A stretch of DNA of 64,000 nucleotides from contig NZ_STGB01000004.1 of assembly GCF_005222815.1 (NCBI RefSeq), positions 434,001 to 498,000 of the forward strand, given 5' to 3'. Position numbers and translations under genes: made by a program. Shown here piece by piece: positions 36,160 through 44,746 of the stretch. Source of the DNA: Roseomonas sp. AR75 (GTDB lineage Bacteria > Pseudomonadota > Alphaproteobacteria > Acetobacterales > Acetobacteraceae). Within the stretch, counting starts at the first letter, position 1; every line of letters starts with the position of its first letter. The notes below the pieces were generated by a model that was given only the letters and a program-made list of their open reading frames with translations, did no database searches and was not told the DNA's origin.

Positions 36160-37422
36160 TTGAGCCGGCGCGCCGCGCCTGCGAAGCTCCGGCGCGATAC
36201 GGAACGGGTGGAAACGTTGGATTCCGCGCAGGGGCGCCGCGTCCTGGCGGTGCCGGACTTCCGGCGCCTCCTGCTGGTCGGCCTGGTGCTGTCGGTGGCG
36301 CGCTGGCTCGAGATGCTGGTTATCGGCGTCATCGTCTTCGAGGTCACCGGCTCCGCCTTCCTCGTCGCCGCGATGACCCTGCTGCGCATGCTGCCGATGG
36401 GCGTCTTCGGCGCCTTCCTCGGCGTTCTGGCCGACCGCGTGCCGCGCCGCGGCGCGCTGCGTGCGGTGCTGGCCCTGCAGGGCGCCGCGGTGGGGGCGCT
36501 GGCGGTCTCCGGCATGTTCGGCACGCCGGCGGTGTGGCAGATCGCGCTCGCCAGCCTGATCGGCGGCTTCGGCTGGGCCACCGACAACCCGGTGCGGCGC
36601 ATGCTGATCGGCGAGGCGGTAGGCGCCGCGCGGATGGGCCAGGCGATGTCCTTCGACGTGCTGGCCAACAACGCGAGCCGCGTCGCCGGGCCGGCGCTGG
36701 GCGGCACGCTGCTCGCCTTCTACGGGCCGGGCGCGGCCTTCGGCCTGTCCTTCGCGCTCTATCTGGTGGCGATCGTCGCGGCGGCCGGCCTCGGCGTCGG
36801 CACCGTCGCGGAGCGGGCGCGCGGCCATGGCGTTGTGCACGAGATGCGGGAGAGCTTCCGCTTCGCGCTGCGCCATCCGCGCCTGCGGGCGGTCCTTCTG
36901 ATCACGGTGGTGTTCAACCTCTCCGCCTGGCCCTGCGGCAGCATGATTCCGGTGATCGGCCAGGACCGGCTCGGGCTGGGGCCGGAAGGCGTCGGCGTGC
37001 TCGCCAGCATGGATGGCGTGGGGGCACTGGCAGGGGCGATGCTGCTGGGCGTGCTCGCGGCGCAGCGGCGGCACGCGGCGATCTATCTGGGTGGCACGAT
37101 TCTCTATCTCGGTATGATGTGTGCATTCGCATTGTCGCCGACGCCCGTCCTTGCCGGCGCGCTGCTGGTGGGGGTCGGGATCGGCGGCGCTGGATTCGCC
37201 ACCATGCAGGCGACGCTGATCTACCTCTCCGCGCCGCCGGAACAGCGCAGCCGCGCCCTTGGTGTCCTCTCCACCGCCATCGGCACGGGTCTGCTGGGCT
37301 TCCTGCAGGTCGGTGTGCTGGCGGAACTGTTCGGCGCCTCGACCGCGACCTTCCTGGTCTGCGCGCAGGGGCTGATCCTGCTCGGTGCAACCGTCAGGCT
37401 ATGGAAGCCTCTGTTTGGATAG
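36160..37422 (+). CDS. MFS transporter (EntS-like group)
   Basis: A protein of up to 420 residues with about 12 membrane helices of the major facilitator superfamily. Typical segments are GAFLGVLADRVPRRGALRAV (loop 2-3 motif), PVRRMLIGEAV and a second-half GVLASMDGVGALAGAMLLG. The start is uncertain: a TTG at 36160 directly after the ATPase stop gives the longest product; a GTG at 36208 is an equally good choice, since the first conserved residues are near RVLAVPDFRRLLLVG. It is the last gene of the tetR exporter group and may export a related compound. Confidence 0.8.
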   Translation: MSRRAAPAKLRRDTERVETLDSAQGRRVLAVPDFRRLLLVGLVLSVARWLEMLVIGVIVFEVTGSAFLVAAMTLLRMLPMGVFGAFLGVLADRVPRRGALRAVLALQGAAVGALAVSGMFGTPAVWQIALASLIGGFGWATDNPVRRMLIGEAVGAARMGQAMSFDVLANNASRVAGPALGGTLLAFYGPGAAFGLSFALYLVAIVAAAGLGVGTVAERARGHGVVHEMRESFRFALRHPRLRAVLLITVVFNLSAWPCGSMIPVIGQDRLGLGPEGVGVLASMDGVGALAGAMLLGVLAAQRRHAAIYLGGTILYLGMMCAFALSPTPVLAGALLVGVGIGGAGFATMQATLIYLSAPPEQRSRALGVLSTAIGTGLLGFLQVGVLAELFGASTATFLVCAQGLILLGATVRLWKPLFG

Positions 37423-37580
37423 CCTTTGCGGTTTCAATGGCGAACTCGTGATGGTAACAGACCCGCCGAATGAGCGGCGCAGGCGAAACTCACGCGCTTT
37501 TCATGCGCGTTTTGGTCGAACGCGTGTCCATGTCAGACATTCGAAGCGGGGAAGTTCACCCGGGTAGGGGAAACAAGAAT

Positions 37581-38021
37581 ATGGCCACACCCGACATGGA
37601 GCGGCGTGCCGGCACGAATGCCTCATCGGAGAGGCCTGGGCAGCGTGCGAACGCAGCGGATCGCCACGTCGGCGCCCGCATCCGGGAACGCCGCGTGATG
37701 ATGGGCCTGTCCCAGCAGCAGCTGGCCAAGATGATCGGCGTGACCTACCAGCAGGCGCACAAATACGAGCGCGGGCTGAACCGGATCTCCGCCGGCCGGC
37801 TGTTCGAGATCGGTCAGGTGCTCGGCGTGCCGGTATCCTGGTTCTTCGAGGGTCTGACGCCCGACAGCGATGCGCAGGAAAGCAGCCCGCGCCAGCGGAT
37901 GTGCCTGGAGCTGGCCCGCAACTTCGCGCTGATCGACAACGAGAAGCACCAGGAGGCGCTGAGCCAGATGGCCCGCGCCCTGGCAGCGCAGTCCCAGGCG
38001 GAGCGCGACGGCCACTCCTGA
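37581..38021 (+). CDS. XRE-family HTH transcriptional regulator
   Basis: A 146-residue DNA-binding protein. The HTH-XRE domain occupies about residues 28-88: HVGARIRERRVMMGLSQQQLAKMIGV, TYQQAHKYERGLNRISAGRL, and then LGVPVSWFFEGL. This fits the alphaproteobacterial group of short XRE regulators related to PraR of rhizobia. An AGGGGA ribosome site lies about 11 bases before the ATG at 37581; longer in-frame starts exist but add poorly conserved sequence. The gene stands alone; the target is unknown. Confidence 0.83.
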   Translation: MATPDMERRAGTNASSERPGQRANAADRHVGARIRERRVMMGLSQQQLAKMIGVTYQQAHKYERGLNRISAGRLFEIGQVLGVPVSWFFEGLTPDSDAQESSPRQRMCLELARNFALIDNEKHQEALSQMARALAAQSQAERDGHS

Positions 38022-38062
38022 GGCGTTCGCGCCCGGGCGTCGCACCCGGAACCTTCCCGCCC

Positions 38063-38083
38063 CCGACGGCGTTGCGCCGTCGG
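38063..38083. terminator. Hairpin after the XRE gene
   Basis: A perfect 9-bp stem, CCGACGGCG / CGCCGTCGG, with loop TTG, flanked by C- and G-runs and followed by GGGGGCATG. It lies 41 bp after the XRE stop and 21 bp before the next start. It has the look of a factor-independent terminator without a U-tract; the flanking CATGCCCCC on the minus strand also recalls the dispersed repeats at 10451 and 35414. Confidence 0.5.
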
Positions 38084-38103
38084 CCCGGGGGCATGTCTGA
38101 CGC

Positions 38104-38808
38104 ATGCGCAGCGAGAGAGCGGCACCGACGCGTGGCGGCTTGTCCGCCGGAGGCTGGCTCGGCCTCGGCCTGATGCTGTTTGCGCTGGTGGGTGCGCTCG
38201 CCCTTGCTGGCGGCGTGCTGGCGCCCCTGACGACCGGGTTCAGCCACCGCACCGAGGCCGCCGCTCCGCCCGCATCGGCAACCTCGCCCGACACGGCGCC
38301 CTACACGGCGGAGCAGGCGCGGGCGCGACTGGATGTGCTGCGGGAAGAGATCGCGCTCGAGCAGGCGCGGCTGGCCGCGCTTCGGGCGATCCGCAGCCGG
38401 CTCCAGGCGGAGCTTCCCGCCGCCGAGGAAGCGGCGGAAGCCGCCCTGACCGATCCGCCTGAGGAGGCGGTCGGCGAGCCGCCGCCTGCGCCGCCGCAAC
38501 CTGCGCCCGAGCCGCCCCGCCGCGGGCCGCGGGTGTTCATCCATCACCGTGCCAGCTCCGCGGCCGGCCTGGCCAGCGCGACCGACCTTGCGGGCGCGCT
38601 GCGCAGGGCCGGCATGACCGTCGCTGGCGTGCGCGCCACGCCGAACGTCCCCACGACCCCCGTGGTGCGCTTCTTCCATACGGCCGACCGCGCCGAGGCT
38701 GCGCGGCTGGCATCGCGTCTGGGACGTGGCTGGGCGGTGCAGGATTTCCGCGCCTTTCCCTCGCTTCCCGCGCGCGGGACCCTGGAGATCTGGCTGCCGG
38801 CAGGCTGA
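38104..38808 (+). CDS. Membrane-anchored protein with coiled coil and LytR_C-like end
   Basis: A 234-residue protein: an N-terminal membrane anchor (about residues 15-43), a periplasmic coiled coil (about 68-115, ending RLQAELPAAEEAAEAAL), a Pro/Glu linker (about 120-142), and a compact C-terminal domain with VFIHHRASSAAGLASATDLAGALRRA-like alternation that resembles LytR_C or SPOR-like folds (VRFFHTADRAEAARLASRLG). No catalytic residues are apparent. A cell-envelope role is likely. It precedes an OmpA-family gene on the same strand, 55 bp away, and may form a pair with it. Confidence 0.55.
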   Translation: MRSERAAPTRGGLSAGGWLGLGLMLFALVGALALAGGVLAPLTTGFSHRTEAAAPPASATSPDTAPYTAEQARARLDVLREEIALEQARLAALRAIRSRLQAELPAAEEAAEAALTDPPEEAVGEPPPAPPQPAPEPPRRGPRVFIHHRASSAAGLASATDLAGALRRAGMTVAGVRATPNVPTTPVVRFFHTADRAEAARLASRLGRGWAVQDFRAFPSLPARGTLEIWLPAG

Positions 38809-38863
38809 CCGCGCGGCACCGCGGCAGGGCAGGCGCGTTACGGCGGAAACGCCGGAGGTCCCC

Positions 38864-39598
38864 ATGCGCCGCACGCTTCTGCTTCTCGCCGCCCTGCTCG
38901 CCTCGCCCGCCCTGGCCCAGCCCGGCGGACCGCTGATCATCGAGGGCGACGGGCAATCCCGCCGGCTCGACTGTGCGGACCGGGATGTCGTGGTGCGCGG
39001 CGCGCGCAACCAGCTCGCCTTCACCGGCGGCTGCCGGAGCCTGGAGGTGCGCGGCGATGCGAGCCAGATCCAGGCGGAGCTCGCGCCGGGTGCGCGCGTG
39101 AGCCTGCAGGGTGACGCGCTGGACCTGCGCTGGGCGCAGCGCGGCGAAGGCCAGGCGCCGCGCATCACCACGCAGGGCCGGCAGATCGCCGTGCAGCAGG
39201 TGCCCCGCATCGAGGGCGGCAGCGCGCTCGCGCGGCGGGAGACGGCACGCGGCGTCGCCATCAACCTTTCCGGCGACGTGCTGTTCGCGTCGGGCGCCGA
39301 CCGTCTGCGGCCGGATGCGGCGCAGGGCCTGCGGCAGGTGGCGGAGCTGATCCGCGACCTGAAGCCGCGCGCCCTCACCATCATCGGCTACACCGATTCG
39401 GTCGGCGGCGAGGCGGTGAACCGCGACCTGTCGTTGCGGCGCGCGCGGGCCGTGCAGGGCTGGCTGCAGGACCATGCGGGCGGCGCGATGCCGCCGGTGG
39501 TGGTGGAAGGCCGCGGCGAGGCCGATCCCGTCGCCAGCAACGACACCGATGACGGCCGCGCGCAGAACCGCCGCGTGGAGTTCTTCCTGGAGCGGTAG
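38864..39598 (+). CDS. OmpA-family protein with N-terminal DUF3060-like part
   Basis: A 244-residue periplasmic or outer-membrane protein. The signal peptide ends at about residue 18 (SPALAQ). Residues about 25-95 look like DUF3060 (repeated short strands, VVRGARNQLAFTGGCRSLEV). The C-terminal OmpA/MotB-like peptidoglycan-binding domain (about 130-244) has LFASGADRLRPDAAQGL, TIIGYTDSVGGEAVN and the NRRVEFFL ending, with the Asp and Arg that grip diaminopimelate. A GGAGG ribosome site precedes the ATG. Confidence 0.86.
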   Translation: MRRTLLLLAALLASPALAQPGGPLIIEGDGQSRRLDCADRDVVVRGARNQLAFTGGCRSLEVRGDASQIQAELAPGARVSLQGDALDLRWAQRGEGQAPRITTQGRQIAVQQVPRIEGGSALARRETARGVAINLSGDVLFASGADRLRPDAAQGLRQVAELIRDLKPRALTIIGYTDSVGGEAVNRDLSLRRARAVQGWLQDHAGGAMPPVVVEGRGEADPVASNDTDDGRAQNRRVEFFLER

Positions 39599-39601
39599 CC
39601 G

Positions 39602-40465
39602 CTACTGCACCGCTGCGCCTTCGCGCCGGCCGATCAGGCGGGCGCGGATGCGCGCGGAGATCAGGTCGATCACGGCGACGGTCGCGATCATCAGGATGAT
39701 GATGAAGGCGACCTCGTCCCAGTGCCGCACCTTGATGCGCTCGGCGATCTGCAGCCCGATGCCGCCCGCGCCGACCACGCCGAGGATCGAGGCGGAACGC
39801 GTGTTGCTTTCGAAGAAATACAGCGCCTGCGCCAGCATCACCGGCCAGACCTGCGGCAGAAGGCCGAAGCGCGTGCGCAGCAGGCGCCCGCCGCCGACGG
39901 CGTCGATGCCTTCCGCCTGGCGCTTCTCCGCAGTCTCGATCGCCTCGGCATAGAGCTTCGACAGCACGGCGATGTCGGCGGTGGCGATGGCCAGCACGCC
40001 GGCGAGCGGGCCGAGGCCCACCGCGCGCACATAGGCCAGCGCCCAGATCAGCTGGTCCACGCCGCGGAAGCCATCGAAGACGCGGCGGATGGAGAAATGC
40101 GCGAGCGTGCTGGTGATCACGTTCCCCGCGCCGAGCAGGCCGAGCGGCACCGCGACGATGGCCGCGATCAGCGTGCCGAGGAAGGCCATGGCGACGCTCT
40201 CGGCGATCCCCTTCAGGATCTCCATCCACAGCTCGCCGGGGGAGGGCGGGATCATCAGCACGATGATGGTGCCAAGGCCGGAGAGCCCGTTCCAGATCCG
40301 CGTCGGCGAGAAGCCGAACCACCAGAGCAGGGCGATGATCCAGCCGATGCTGGCGGACCACGCGACCGCGCCCAGGATGCGCGTGCCGGTCGAGGCGCCG
40401 AAGGCGCGCGGCATGCGCGAACGCAGCGCGGCGATCTCGGCTTCGGTCGGGCGGGCGAGCGCCAT
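39602..40465 (-). CDS. phnE: Phosphonate-type ABC transporter permease PhnE (second)
   Basis: A 287-residue inner-membrane permease of the binding-protein-dependent superfamily, with about six helices. The coupling-loop EAA-like motif is EAIETAEKRQAEGIDAVGGGRLLRTRFGLLP in outline, followed by the PhnE-type SNTRSASILGVVGAGGIGLQI. It is the last gene of the phnCDEE operon, 2 bp after the first phnE stop. The two permease proteins probably form the heterodimeric channel. Confidence 0.9.
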   Translation of the reverse strand: MALARPTEAEIAALRSRMPRAFGASTGTRILGAVAWSASIGWIIALLWWFGFSPTRIWNGLSGLGTIIVLMIPPSPGELWMEILKGIAESVAMAFLGTLIAAIVAVPLGLLGAGNVITSTLAHFSIRRVFDGFRGVDQLIWALAYVRAVGLGPLAGVLAIATADIAVLSKLYAEAIETAEKRQAEGIDAVGGGRLLRTRFGLLPQVWPVMLAQALYFFESNTRSASILGVVGAGGIGLQIAERIKVRHWDEVAFIIILMIATVAVIDLISARIRARLIGRREGAAVQ

Positions 40466-40467
40466 GC

Positions 40468-41382
40468 TCAGGCCGCCGCGCCGCGCGGCATCTCCGCGGC
40501 CAGGCCGCGGCGAAGGCGCTCGGACAGCATGTCGATGCAGGCGACGGTCAGGATGATCAGCACGAGGATGGCGCTGATCTCCTCGTAGTAGTTGAAGGCG
40601 ATCACGTGGTACAGCTCCTCGCCGATGCCGCCGGCGCCGACGAAGCCGAGCACGCTCGCACCGCGCACATTGATCTCGAAGCGCAGCAGCGCGTAACTCA
40701 GGAAGTTCGGCAGCACCATCGGCAGCACGCCGAAGCGCATGCGCTGCAGCCAGTTGCCGCCCGCGGCGCGCACGCCCTCCATCGCCGAGGTGTCGGCATT
40801 CTCCGCGACCTCGGCGAAGAGCTTCCCGTTCGCGCCGGCAGTGTGGATGATGATCGCGAGGATTCCCGCCAGCGGCCCGACGCCGAAGGCCCAGACGAAG
40901 ATCAGCGCGAAGACGATCTCCGGCACGGTGCGGCAGAATTCCAGGAAGCGCCGCGTGACGTGATAGACCCAGGGCGCGGGCGAGAGATTGCGTGCCGCGA
41001 GGAAGCACAGCGCGCAGCTGATCGCGGTGCCGAAGAGCGTGCCGAGCAGCGCCATCTGGCTGGTCTCGAAGATCAGCCAGAGCCACTTGTCCGCCCGGTA
41101 CATCCAGGCCGCGAAGCTGCCGTCGGTCTCCCAATCCGAGAAGAAGACCTCCGCGCGGAAGCTCGGCAGGGTGCGCCAGAGATATTCGCCGATGCGCGGC
41201 AGGCCGGCGGCCAGCGTTTCCGGATAGAATTCGCTGACGCGCGCGGCGACCAGGGCGCAGACCAGCAGCATCGCGCCCCAGAGCAGCGTGGCGCGGCGGC
41301 GTTCGCGCTGCGCCGCCTGGAAGGCCGCCTCGCCCCGTTCGACGATGCCCGGCAAGCCGGGCCGGGCGAGCGCCGCCTCCAT
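40468..41382 (-). CDS. phnE: Phosphonate-type ABC transporter permease PhnE (first)
   Basis: A 304-residue permease, about six helices, with an N-terminal cytoplasmic leader of some 30 residues. The PhnE pattern is clear: FLEFCRTVPEIVFALIFVWAFG, AGANGKLFAEVAENADTSAMEGVRAAGG (EAA-like loop), and INVRGASVLGFVGAGGIGEEL. It lies 8 bp downstream of phnD and 2 bp upstream of the second permease gene. Together with PhnC and PhnD it forms an importer for phosphonate, phosphite or a related oxyanion. Confidence 0.92.
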   Translation of the reverse strand: MEAALARPGLPGIVERGEAAFQAAQRERRRATLLWGAMLLVCALVAARVSEFYPETLAAGLPRIGEYLWRTLPSFRAEVFFSDWETDGSFAAWMYRADKWLWLIFETSQMALLGTLFGTAISCALCFLAARNLSPAPWVYHVTRRFLEFCRTVPEIVFALIFVWAFGVGPLAGILAIIIHTAGANGKLFAEVAENADTSAMEGVRAAGGNWLQRMRFGVLPMVLPNFLSYALLRFEINVRGASVLGFVGAGGIGEELYHVIAFNYYEEISAILVLIILTVACIDMLSERLRRGLAAEMPRGAAA

Positions 41383-41390
41383 CAGTTCTG

Positions 41391-42344
41391 CTAGGAGCGG
41401 CGGCGGCGTTCCGCCGCTTCCTCGCGGCGAAGCTGCACGATCGGCTCGAACATGGCGTGGGTCACCTGCGCGTAGCCCTGCCCGCCGCCGCGCTCGATCT
41501 GCGCGTAGATCTGCGGGTGCACCGCGGCGAGCGCCAGGTGGAACTGGGTGAAGTCGGCCTTGAAGGCGGGCGGCAGGTCGGCGCGCACGGTCATCGGGCC
41601 ATTCGGGATGGGCCGCGACTTCCAGATGATGCGCAGGTCGCGCATGGTCAGCATGCCCTTGTCGACCATGGCGCGCAGGTTGCCGCGGGTGAAGCCCTGG
41701 CTCTCGTCGCCCTGGCCGGAGGCCCAGGTGACGGCGCCGTCGTATTGCCGCTGCAGCACCGCGACCACCGCCTGCTCATGCCCGCCGCCGAAACCGGTGC
41801 GCGAGAAATAGGTGTTGATGTCGATGCCGGCGCCACGCAGCTCGCTGCGCGGGATCAGGTAGCCGGAGGTGGAGTTCGCATCGGCCCAGGCCAGCGACTT
41901 GCCGCGCATCTGCTCGAGGCTGGTGATGCCGCTGTCGGCGCGCACCACCATGACGGAGATGTAGGCGATCGAACCGTCCGCCTCGCGCGCCACGAAGATC
42001 GGCTCGACGCCGCCATTGGTGTCGAGCCAGGCGCCTGCATAGGCCGAGGCGCCGAGCGCTGCCCCTTCGATCTGCTTCGCGCCGAAGGCCTGCATCACGC
42101 CGGCATAGTCGGCCGCCGGGAACAGCCGCACCGGCACGCCGAAGGTCTGCTCCAGCAGCGCGCGATAGGCCTCGTAGCGGCCCAGCCGGTCGGCCTCGTT
42201 CTCCCCGCCGAGCAGGCCGAGCCGGATCTGCGGCACCTGTTGCGCCCAGGCGCGCCGCCCCGCCGCCGGCATCTGCGGCGTCTGGGCTTGCGCGGCGAGC
42301 GGGGCCAGGGCGGCTCCGGCGATCAGCAGGCGGCGGGTGAGCAT
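41391..42344 (-). CDS. phnD: Phosphonate-type ABC transporter binding protein PhnD
   Basis: A 317-residue periplasmic binding protein. A signal peptide ends at about LAAQAQ (residue 21). The mature part matches PhnD: IRLGLLGGENEADRLGRYEAY at the start, ALGASAYAGAW, the ligand-site SLAWADANSTSGYLIP block (Ser-Thr-Ser loop that holds the oxyanion), and GFGGGHEQAVVAVL. No C-P lyase or phosphonatase gene is in the window, so the actual ligand is not fixed. Confidence 0.9.
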   Translation of the reverse strand: MLTRRLLIAGAALAPLAAQAQTPQMPAAGRRAWAQQVPQIRLGLLGGENEADRLGRYEAYRALLEQTFGVPVRLFPAADYAGVMQAFGAKQIEGAALGASAYAGAWLDTNGGVEPIFVAREADGSIAYISVMVVRADSGITSLEQMRGKSLAWADANSTSGYLIPRSELRGAGIDINTYFSRTGFGGGHEQAVVAVLQRQYDGAVTWASGQGDESQGFTRGNLRAMVDKGMLTMRDLRIIWKSRPIPNGPMTVRADLPPAFKADFTQFHLALAAVHPQIYAQIERGGGQGYAQVTHAMFEPIVQLRREEAAERRRRS

Positions 42345-42366
42345 CTCGTGTCTCCGTGGGTCGGGG

Positions 42367-43188
42367 TCAGGCCACGGCGAGCCGCGTCCGGGCCGGGTGC
42401 GGCCGGGCGGGTGCTTCCTCCGCGGAGTCCTCGAACTCGTCCTCGGAGACGCCGTAGATGTCGCGCACGCGCTGGCTGGTCAGCTCCGCGGGCGTGCCGT
42501 CGAACACCACGCGGCCGGCCTGCATCGCGACGATGCGGTCGCAATACTGCCGGGCGGTGTCCAGGTGATGCAGGTTGGTCAGCACGGTGATGCCGTCCTC
42601 GCGGTTCACCTGCCGCAGGGCGTCCATCACGACCTTGGCGTTGCGCGGGTCGAGCGAGGCGATCGGCTCGTCGGCCAGCATCACCTTCGGCTCCTGCAGC
42701 AGGGCGCGACAGATCGCCACGCGCTGCTGCTGCCCGCCGGAGAGCGTGTCCGCGCGCTGCAGCGCCGTGTCCGCCAGGTCGAAGCGGTCGAGGACACGGA
42801 TCGCCATGGCCCGCTCCTCCGCCGTGAACATCTTCAGCAGGGAGGTGAGCGTGCCCATCACGCCGGGGCGGTGGTTCAGCCTGCCCACCAGCACGTTGGT
42901 CAGCACGTCCAGCCGCTGCACCAGGTTGAACTGCTGGAAGATCATGGCGCAGTCGGTGCGCCAGCGCCGCAGCGCGGCACCACGCAGTGCGGTGACGTCC
43001 TGGCCGCCATACAGGATGTGGCCTTCGGAAGGCTCGGTCAGGCGGTTGATCATGCGCAGCAGCGTGGACTTGCCCGCGCCCGATCGCCCGATCACGCCGA
43101 CCATCTGGCCGTCGGGGATCACGAGCCGGACATCGTCGACGGCCGTCACGGCACCGAATCGCCGCGTCAGCCCCTGTAGCTCCAGCAT
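42367..43188 (-). CDS. phnC: Phosphonate-type ABC transporter ATPase PhnC
   Basis: A 273-residue ABC ATPase. Walker A is GRSGAGKST, the Q-loop is [19 protein letters not shown], the signature is [15 protein letters not shown], Walker B is [12 protein letters not shown], and the switch His lies in [13 protein letters not shown]; the Asn-Leu-His-His order is characteristic of PhnC. An extra tail after residue 240 (ending [11 protein letters not shown]) is variable. It is the first gene of the operon. The 166 bp upstream, to the divergent NIPSNAP-like gene, contains only a weak CCCCC/GGGGG hairpin near 43297-43313. Confidence 0.93.
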   Translation of the reverse strand: MLELQGLTRRFGAVTAVDDVRLVIPDGQMVGVIGRSGAGKSTLLRMINRLTEPSEGHILYGGQDVTALRGAALRRWRTDCAMIFQQFNLVQRLDVLTNVLVGRLNHRPGVMGTLTSLLKMFTAEERAMAIRVLDRFDLADTALQRADTLSGGQQQRVAICRALLQEPKVMLADEPIASLDPRNAKVVMDALRQVNREDGITVLTNLHHLDTARQYCDRIVAMQAGRVVFDGTPAELTSQRVRDIYGVSEDEFEDSAEEAPARPHPARTRLAVA

Positions 43189-43354
43189 GGGTGCCGCCTT
43201 TCCGTGAGGCAGCCTTCTACAGGCGCGCGATGACATGCCGGTGATGGTCCGATGACGCCGCCATGTCGCTTGGCAGGGCAGGACAGCGTCCGGCTTCCCC
43301 CTGCTGGCGGGGGTTGCGATGCTGCCTTGGCAAGACCGCAAGGAAGGGACGCCG

Positions 43355-43690
43355 ATGATCGCCGACGTACGGATCTACACCTGCCTGCCGAACCGCCTGC
43401 CTGAATTCGTGGCGTTGTACGAGGCCAAGGCCTGGCCGCTGCAGCTCAAATACCTGGAGAACTGCCTCGGCTGGTACCAGACGGTCGAAGGCGAGCTGAA
43501 CACGGTGGTGCATATCTGGGGCTATGCCGACCAGGGCGACCGGGAGCGGCGCCGCAACGCCATGGCGGCCGATCCCGCCTGGGGCGAATACCTGAAGGAG
43601 GCAGGGTCCAAGGGCCTGCTGATCAAGATGGAGAACCGGATCGTCCGCCCCACCGGCTTCTTCACGACGTTCCAGCAGAAGAATGGCTGA
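43355..43690 (+). CDS. NIPSNAP-family protein
   Basis: A 111-residue protein of the dimeric alpha/beta-barrel type. [21 protein letters not shown] at the start, then [20 protein letters not shown] and [16 protein letters not shown], is the NIPSNAP pattern. Bacterial members have no settled function; some are linked to catabolic operons. An AAGGAAGGG ribosome site lies just before the ATG at 43355. It stands alone between the phn operon (divergent) and the zinc-binding-protein gene. Confidence 0.8.
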   Translation: MIADVRIYTCLPNRLPEFVALYEAKAWPLQLKYLENCLGWYQTVEGELNTVVHIWGYADQGDRERRRNAMAADPAWGEYLKEAGSKGLLIKMENRIVRPTGFFTTFQQKNG

Positions 43691-43750
43691 CGGGGCGCGG
43701 CGCCGGGCACGCGCCCGGCGCCCCTTGCCAGGGCGGCATCGAGCGAGTTA

Positions 43751-43780
43751 CGTTATACCATAACGCCTTCTACCATAACG
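43751..43780. promoter_or_regulatory. Zur-like operator
   Basis: CGTTATACCATAACG at 43751-43765 is an inverted repeat (CGTTAT and ATAACG around ACC) close to the GTTATA-type Zur boxes of alphaproteobacteria. Its right half TACCATAACG is repeated exactly at 43771-43780, a 15-bp step, giving a possible second binding unit. This AT-rich island stands out from the surroundings and lies 19-48 bp before the start of the zinc-binding-protein gene. Zur as the binder is inferred. Confidence 0.75.
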
Positions 43781-43798
43781 TGTCGCCACGAGAGCCGC

Positions 43799-44746
43799 AT
43801 GCATCGCCGTTCCCTTCTCCTGGCCGGAATCGGCCTTCCCCTGCTGGCGCGCCCTGCATCCGCACAGGCAAGGCCGATGGTCGTCGCCTCCTTCTCGATC
43901 CTCGGCGACATGGTCGCGCAGGTCGCCGGTGACCGGGTGCGCATCCGCGCCATCGCCGGTCCGGATGCGGACGCCCACATCTTCCAGCCGCGCCCCTCCG
44001 ATGCGCAGGCGCTGCGGGATGCCACGCTCGTGGTGCGCAACGGCCTCGGCTTCGATGGCTGGATGGACCGCATGATCCGCAGCGCCGGCTATCGCGGCCC
44101 GGTCGTCACGGCCACCGAGGGCATCAGCCCGCGCAGCATGGCAGCGCATCACCATCATCACGACCACGGCGCCGGCCGCCGCCAGACGCACACGGTCGGC
44201 CCGCGCAGCGTGCCGGACCCGCATGCCTGGCAGGATGCGCGGCTGGGCGCCGCCTATGCCCGCACCATCGCCCGCGGTCTCGCCGGCGCCGACGCCGCCA
44301 ATGCCGCCGCCTACCAGCAGGGCGGCGAGGCCTTCGCCGCGCGGCTCGATGCGCTGGATGGCTGGGTGCGCGCGCAGGTCGCCACGGTGCCGGAGGCGAA
44401 GCGCAAGGTCGTCACCAGCCATGATGCCTTCGGCTATTTCGGCGCGGCTTATGGCGTGGCCTTCCTGGCGCCGCAGGGCGTCTCGACCGAAGCCGAGCCC
44501 AGCGCGCGCCAGGTCGCCGAGCTGATCCGCCAGATCCGCGCGGAGTCCGTCACCGCCGTCTTCATGGAGAACATGGCCAACCCCGCCACATTGGAACGCC
44601 TGGCGCGGGAGGCCGGGGTGCGCGTGCGCGGCCGCCTCTATGCCGATGCGCTGTCGCCGCCCGACGGTCCGGCGCCGACCTATGAAGCGATGTTCCGCCA
44701 TAATGTCGGGCTGATGGTCCCGGCCATGCGGGGCGAGGGCGCGTGA
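43799..44746 (+). CDS. znuA: Zinc ABC transporter binding protein, ZnuA-like
   Basis: A 315-residue periplasmic metal-binding protein of the cluster A-I family. The signal peptide ends near ASAQA (residue 24). Metal ligands are seen as His60 (DADAHIFQP), His142 (PDPHAW), His208 (TSHDAFGYF) and a late Asp in YADALSPPDG. A His-rich loop (five His at 117-121 then D-H) sits before the second ligand, as in zinc- rather than manganese-specific proteins. No znuB or znuC gene adjoins it. A Zur-like box lies directly upstream, so it is probably induced in zinc shortage. Confidence 0.88.
   Translation: MHRRSLLLAGIGLPLLARPASAQARPMVVASFSILGDMVAQVAGDRVRIRAIAGPDADAHIFQPRPSDAQALRDATLVVRNGLGFDGWMDRMIRSAGYRGPVVTATEGISPRSMAAHHHHHDHGAGRRQTHTVGPRSVPDPHAWQDARLGAAYARTIARGLAGADAANAAAYQQGGEAFAARLDALDGWVRAQVATVPEAKRKVVTSHDAFGYFGAAYGVAFLAPQGVSTEAEPSARQVAELIRQIRAESVTAVFMENMANPATLERLAREAGVRVRGRLYADALSPPDGPAPTYEAMFRHNVGLMVPAMRGEGA

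Noticed and set aside
43297..43313. CCCCC/GGGGG hairpin before the NIPSNAP-like gene as a terminator
   Set aside because: Only five G-C pairs with a seven-base loop and no U-run, between divergent genes where no terminator is expected.
44147..44167. Run of five His codons in the ZnuA-like gene, reminiscent of a tag
   Set aside because: It lies in the His-rich loop normal for zinc-binding members of this family, internal to the protein, not an artificial tag.
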